Below the pieces are notes generated by a model that saw only the letters and a list, made by a program, of their open reading frames with translations, was not told the DNA's origin and searched no databases. From positions 1 through 15,412 of the forward strand of contig JBJOII010000103.1 of assembly GCA_046047235.1 (NCBI GenBank): DNA of 15,412 nucleotides, in the 5' to 3' direction. Numbering within the stretch: position 1 is the stretch's first letter; every line of letters begins with the position of its first letter. The translations under genes and the position numbers were made by a program. Source of the stretch: JBMTVN01 sp046047235. Its GTDB lineage: Bacteria; Verrucomicrobiota; Verrucomicrobiia; Limisphaerales; JAHDYP01. Below are positions 13,086 to 15,412 of the stretch, piece by piece.

Positions 13086-14330
13086 ATGACACGAAAACCA
13101 TCTTTGCTAGTTGTATTCCTGACCGTCTTCATTGACCTGGTCGGGTTTGGGATTGTGCTGCCGTTGTTGCCGATTTACAGCGAGCACTACGGTGCGGGGG
13201 ATCTGATGATTGGGCTAATCATCGCTTCGTATTCGGCGATGCAGTTTATTTTTGCACCGTGGTGGGGTCGGTTATCTGATCGGGTGGGGAGGAGGCCGGT
13301 GTTATTGGTCAGCAACATGGGGTCGGTGATTTCGTATGCGATGTTTGGGGTGGCGGGGATGATGCAGGTGGGGGGTGGAGGGTTATGGTTGTTATTGGTG
13401 TCGCGGATTTTTGCGGGGATATGCGGGGCGAACCTATCGGTGGCGAATGCTTATATTGCTGATATCAGTCCGCCTGAGAAGCGTTCGAAGAACATGGGGT
13501 TGATCGGGATGGCGTTTGGGTTGGGCTTTATTTTGGGGCCGGCCATAGGGTCACTCTCAGCGCGGTTTTTTGGGGATGCCGGTCCCGGTTTTGTGGCGGC
13601 GGTGGTTTGTTTGGGGAACTTCCTTTTGACCCTGACGATTCTGGGGGAGAGTCGAAAGCCGGGGGATGCGCCGGCGTCGCAACGACCGGCCTTTGCGCGG
13701 TTTGCGGAGACGTTTCGTCGGCCTACTGTGGGGGTCTTGATCCTGATTTATTTCCTGGCGATTTACTGTTTTGCGTCATTTGAGAGCACATTTTCGCGGC
13801 TGCTGCATACACGGTATGAGGATGCGGACTTATTTATCGGCTATTTGTTTACTTACTGCGGATTATTGGCGGCCACGGTGCAGGGCGGGTTGATTGGGAG
13901 GCTGGTGAAGCGGTTTGGGGAGCCGAAGTTGGTGGCTTTGAGTTTAGTGATGTTTGCGGTGGGGTTGGCGGTGTTACCGGCGGTGGAGCCGGGTCAACCC
14001 TGGAGTCAGATGGGGAATTTGGTGATGTGGGGGTTATGGCTGGTAGTGGGCTTGGGATTTGTTTCGGTGGGATCGGCGATTAACCGGCCGCCGACCTTTG
14101 GATTGTTATCAATCAACACACCGGCCTCGGAGCAGGGCGAGACCTTGGGGGTGGCGCAGAGTGCGGGGAGTCTGGCGCGGATCATTGCGCCGGTGTCGGC
14201 GAACCTGTTTTACAAGGTGAGTCCTTCATTGCCGTATTATGTGTGTGCAGTGATTGCGGCTGTGGCGGCGGTGATTGCATTTAAGTCGCTCTGCGGGAAG
14301 GCGAGGACGGGAAGCGCGGCCGCATCATAG
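13086..14330 (+). CDS. Major facilitator superfamily transporter, DHA1 (TetA/MdtG-like) drug:proton antiporter type
   Basis: From the ATG at 13086 the protein has 414 residues, typical for a 12-TM inner-membrane MFS protein. TM1 contains FIDLVGFGIVLPLLPIY, the usual DHA1 opening. MFS motif A, GRLSDRVGRRPVLL, lies at 61-74 between TM2 and TM3. SRIFAGICGANLSVANAYIA (106-125) has the conserved Arg of motif B. GLGFILGPAIGSL (145-157) matches antiporter motif C. The run AYIADISPPEKRSKNMG is very like TetA-class proteins. It probably exports a small compound in exchange for protons; the substrate cannot be inferred. An upstream in-frame GTG at 13059 exists, but the ATG at 13086 has GGAG (13072-13075) ten bases upstream, the only fair Shine-Dalgarno in the window. 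The coding strand is extremely G-rich (bases 13321-13380 contain 32 G and 5 C). Confidence 0.93.
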   Translation: MTRKPSLLVVFLTVFIDLVGFGIVLPLLPIYSEHYGAGDLMIGLIIASYSAMQFIFAPWWGRLSDRVGRRPVLLVSNMGSVISYAMFGVAGMMQVGGGGLWLLLVSRIFAGICGANLSVANAYIADISPPEKRSKNMGLIGMAFGLGFILGPAIGSLSARFFGDAGPGFVAAVVCLGNFLLTLTILGESRKPGDAPASQRPAFARFAETFRRPTVGVLILIYFLAIYCFASFESTFSRLLHTRYEDADLFIGYLFTYCGLLAATVQGGLIGRLVKRFGEPKLVALSLVMFAVGLAVLPAVEPGQPWSQMGNLVMWGLWLVVGLGFVSVGSAINRPPTFGLLSINTPASEQGETLGVAQSAGSLARIIAPVSANLFYKVSPSLPYYVCAVIAAVAAVIAFKSLCGKARTGSAAAS

Positions 14331-14396
14331 GGCGCCAAGCGGCCTAGCGGTGGCGTGCATCTGTGGTCTGTGTGTTCTCCTGTTAAGGAGCAGGGA

Positions 14397-14406
14397 GCTG
14401 CAGCTG
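14397..14406. other. 10-bp perfect palindrome in the MFS-galE gap
   Basis: AGCTGCAGCT is a perfect palindrome in the 174-base gap between the convergent MFS and galE genes. It could be chance. A second, longer hairpin lies at 14448-14479. I see nothing else in this gap. Confidence 0.25.
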
Positions 14407-14447
14407 TTTCGGTAGCGATCCCGATTTCGAGCGGGGGCAATGATTGG

Positions 14448-14479
14448 GCAGGTATAGAGGAGTGTGTGACTCTACCTGC
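14448..14479. other. Inverted repeat between convergent MFS and galE genes, possible transcript-end hairpin
   Basis: GCAGGTA (14448-14454) pairs with TACCTGC (14473-14479), continued by GAG (14457-14459) with CTC (14470-14472) after a two-base TA bulge, closing on a 10-base loop. It lies between two converging genes, where a terminator is expected. No T-run follows on either strand, so it is not a textbook intrinsic terminator; it may stabilise or end the transcripts with other factors. Confidence 0.4.
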
Positions 14480-14504
14480 AGGTTTGGGTCGTGGGAGGGG
14501 TGGC

Positions 14505-15412
<908 letters not shown>

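Overview
The window is GC-rich bacterial DNA with eight complete protein genes and two genes cut by the window edges. The protein style suggests a member of the Verrucomicrobiota or a related PVC-group lineage. The hints are a LeuRS with a long acidic/polar segment between the HIGH and editing regions, a signal-peptide protein with a small beta-rich N-terminal domain fused to membrane segments, and intergenic simple repeats of the GAATGGACACGAATGG type. This assignment rests on remembered family style, not on a search.

Layout. (1) Bases 1-352 hold the C-terminal end of a group II PLP-dependent amino-acid decarboxylase on the + strand. (2) Bases 353-709 are non-coding and repeat-rich: CGGTAAG copies, an eight-unit 7-bp tandem array, and a long-range inverted repeat with small internal hairpins. 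(3) leuS lies on the - strand. Its upstream side carries a four-copy 43-bp tandem repeat (3461-3631) that happens to be open in the leuS frame and would mislead a gene caller. (4) A + strand pair follows: a helical putative lipoprotein and a DUF481-type outer-membrane beta-barrel, closed by a strong intrinsic terminator at 5278-5311. (5) A - strand operon reads membrane-fusion adaptor, then RND pump, then secreted beta-helix (GH28-like) protein. Both junctions are 4-bp ATGA overlaps. (6) A divergent + strand run follows: a membrane-anchored protein of unknown function, fmt six bases later, and a DHA1-type MFS transporter with its own promoter. (7) The 3' part of galE lies on the - strand and runs off the right edge, convergent with the MFS gene.

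How the genes relate. leuS and fmt are translation housekeeping genes, and galE serves sugar-nucleotide metabolism. The DUF481 barrel with its lipoprotein neighbour, the RND system and the MFS pump form a cell-envelope and efflux theme. The most unusual arrangement is the translationally coupled adaptor-RND-beta-helix operon, which links an export pump to a putative extracytoplasmic carbohydrate-active protein and carries no TolC-like gene within the window.

Two window-wide properties stand out. The + strand is strongly G-rich over C whichever strand is coding, so + genes use G-ending codons and - genes use C-ending codons. Almost none of the visible start codons has a convincing Shine-Dalgarno sequence. 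I found no CRISPR array, insertion sequence, tRNA or rRNA. I found no clear case of an undescribed defence or mobile system; the findings list the signals I think deserve checking.
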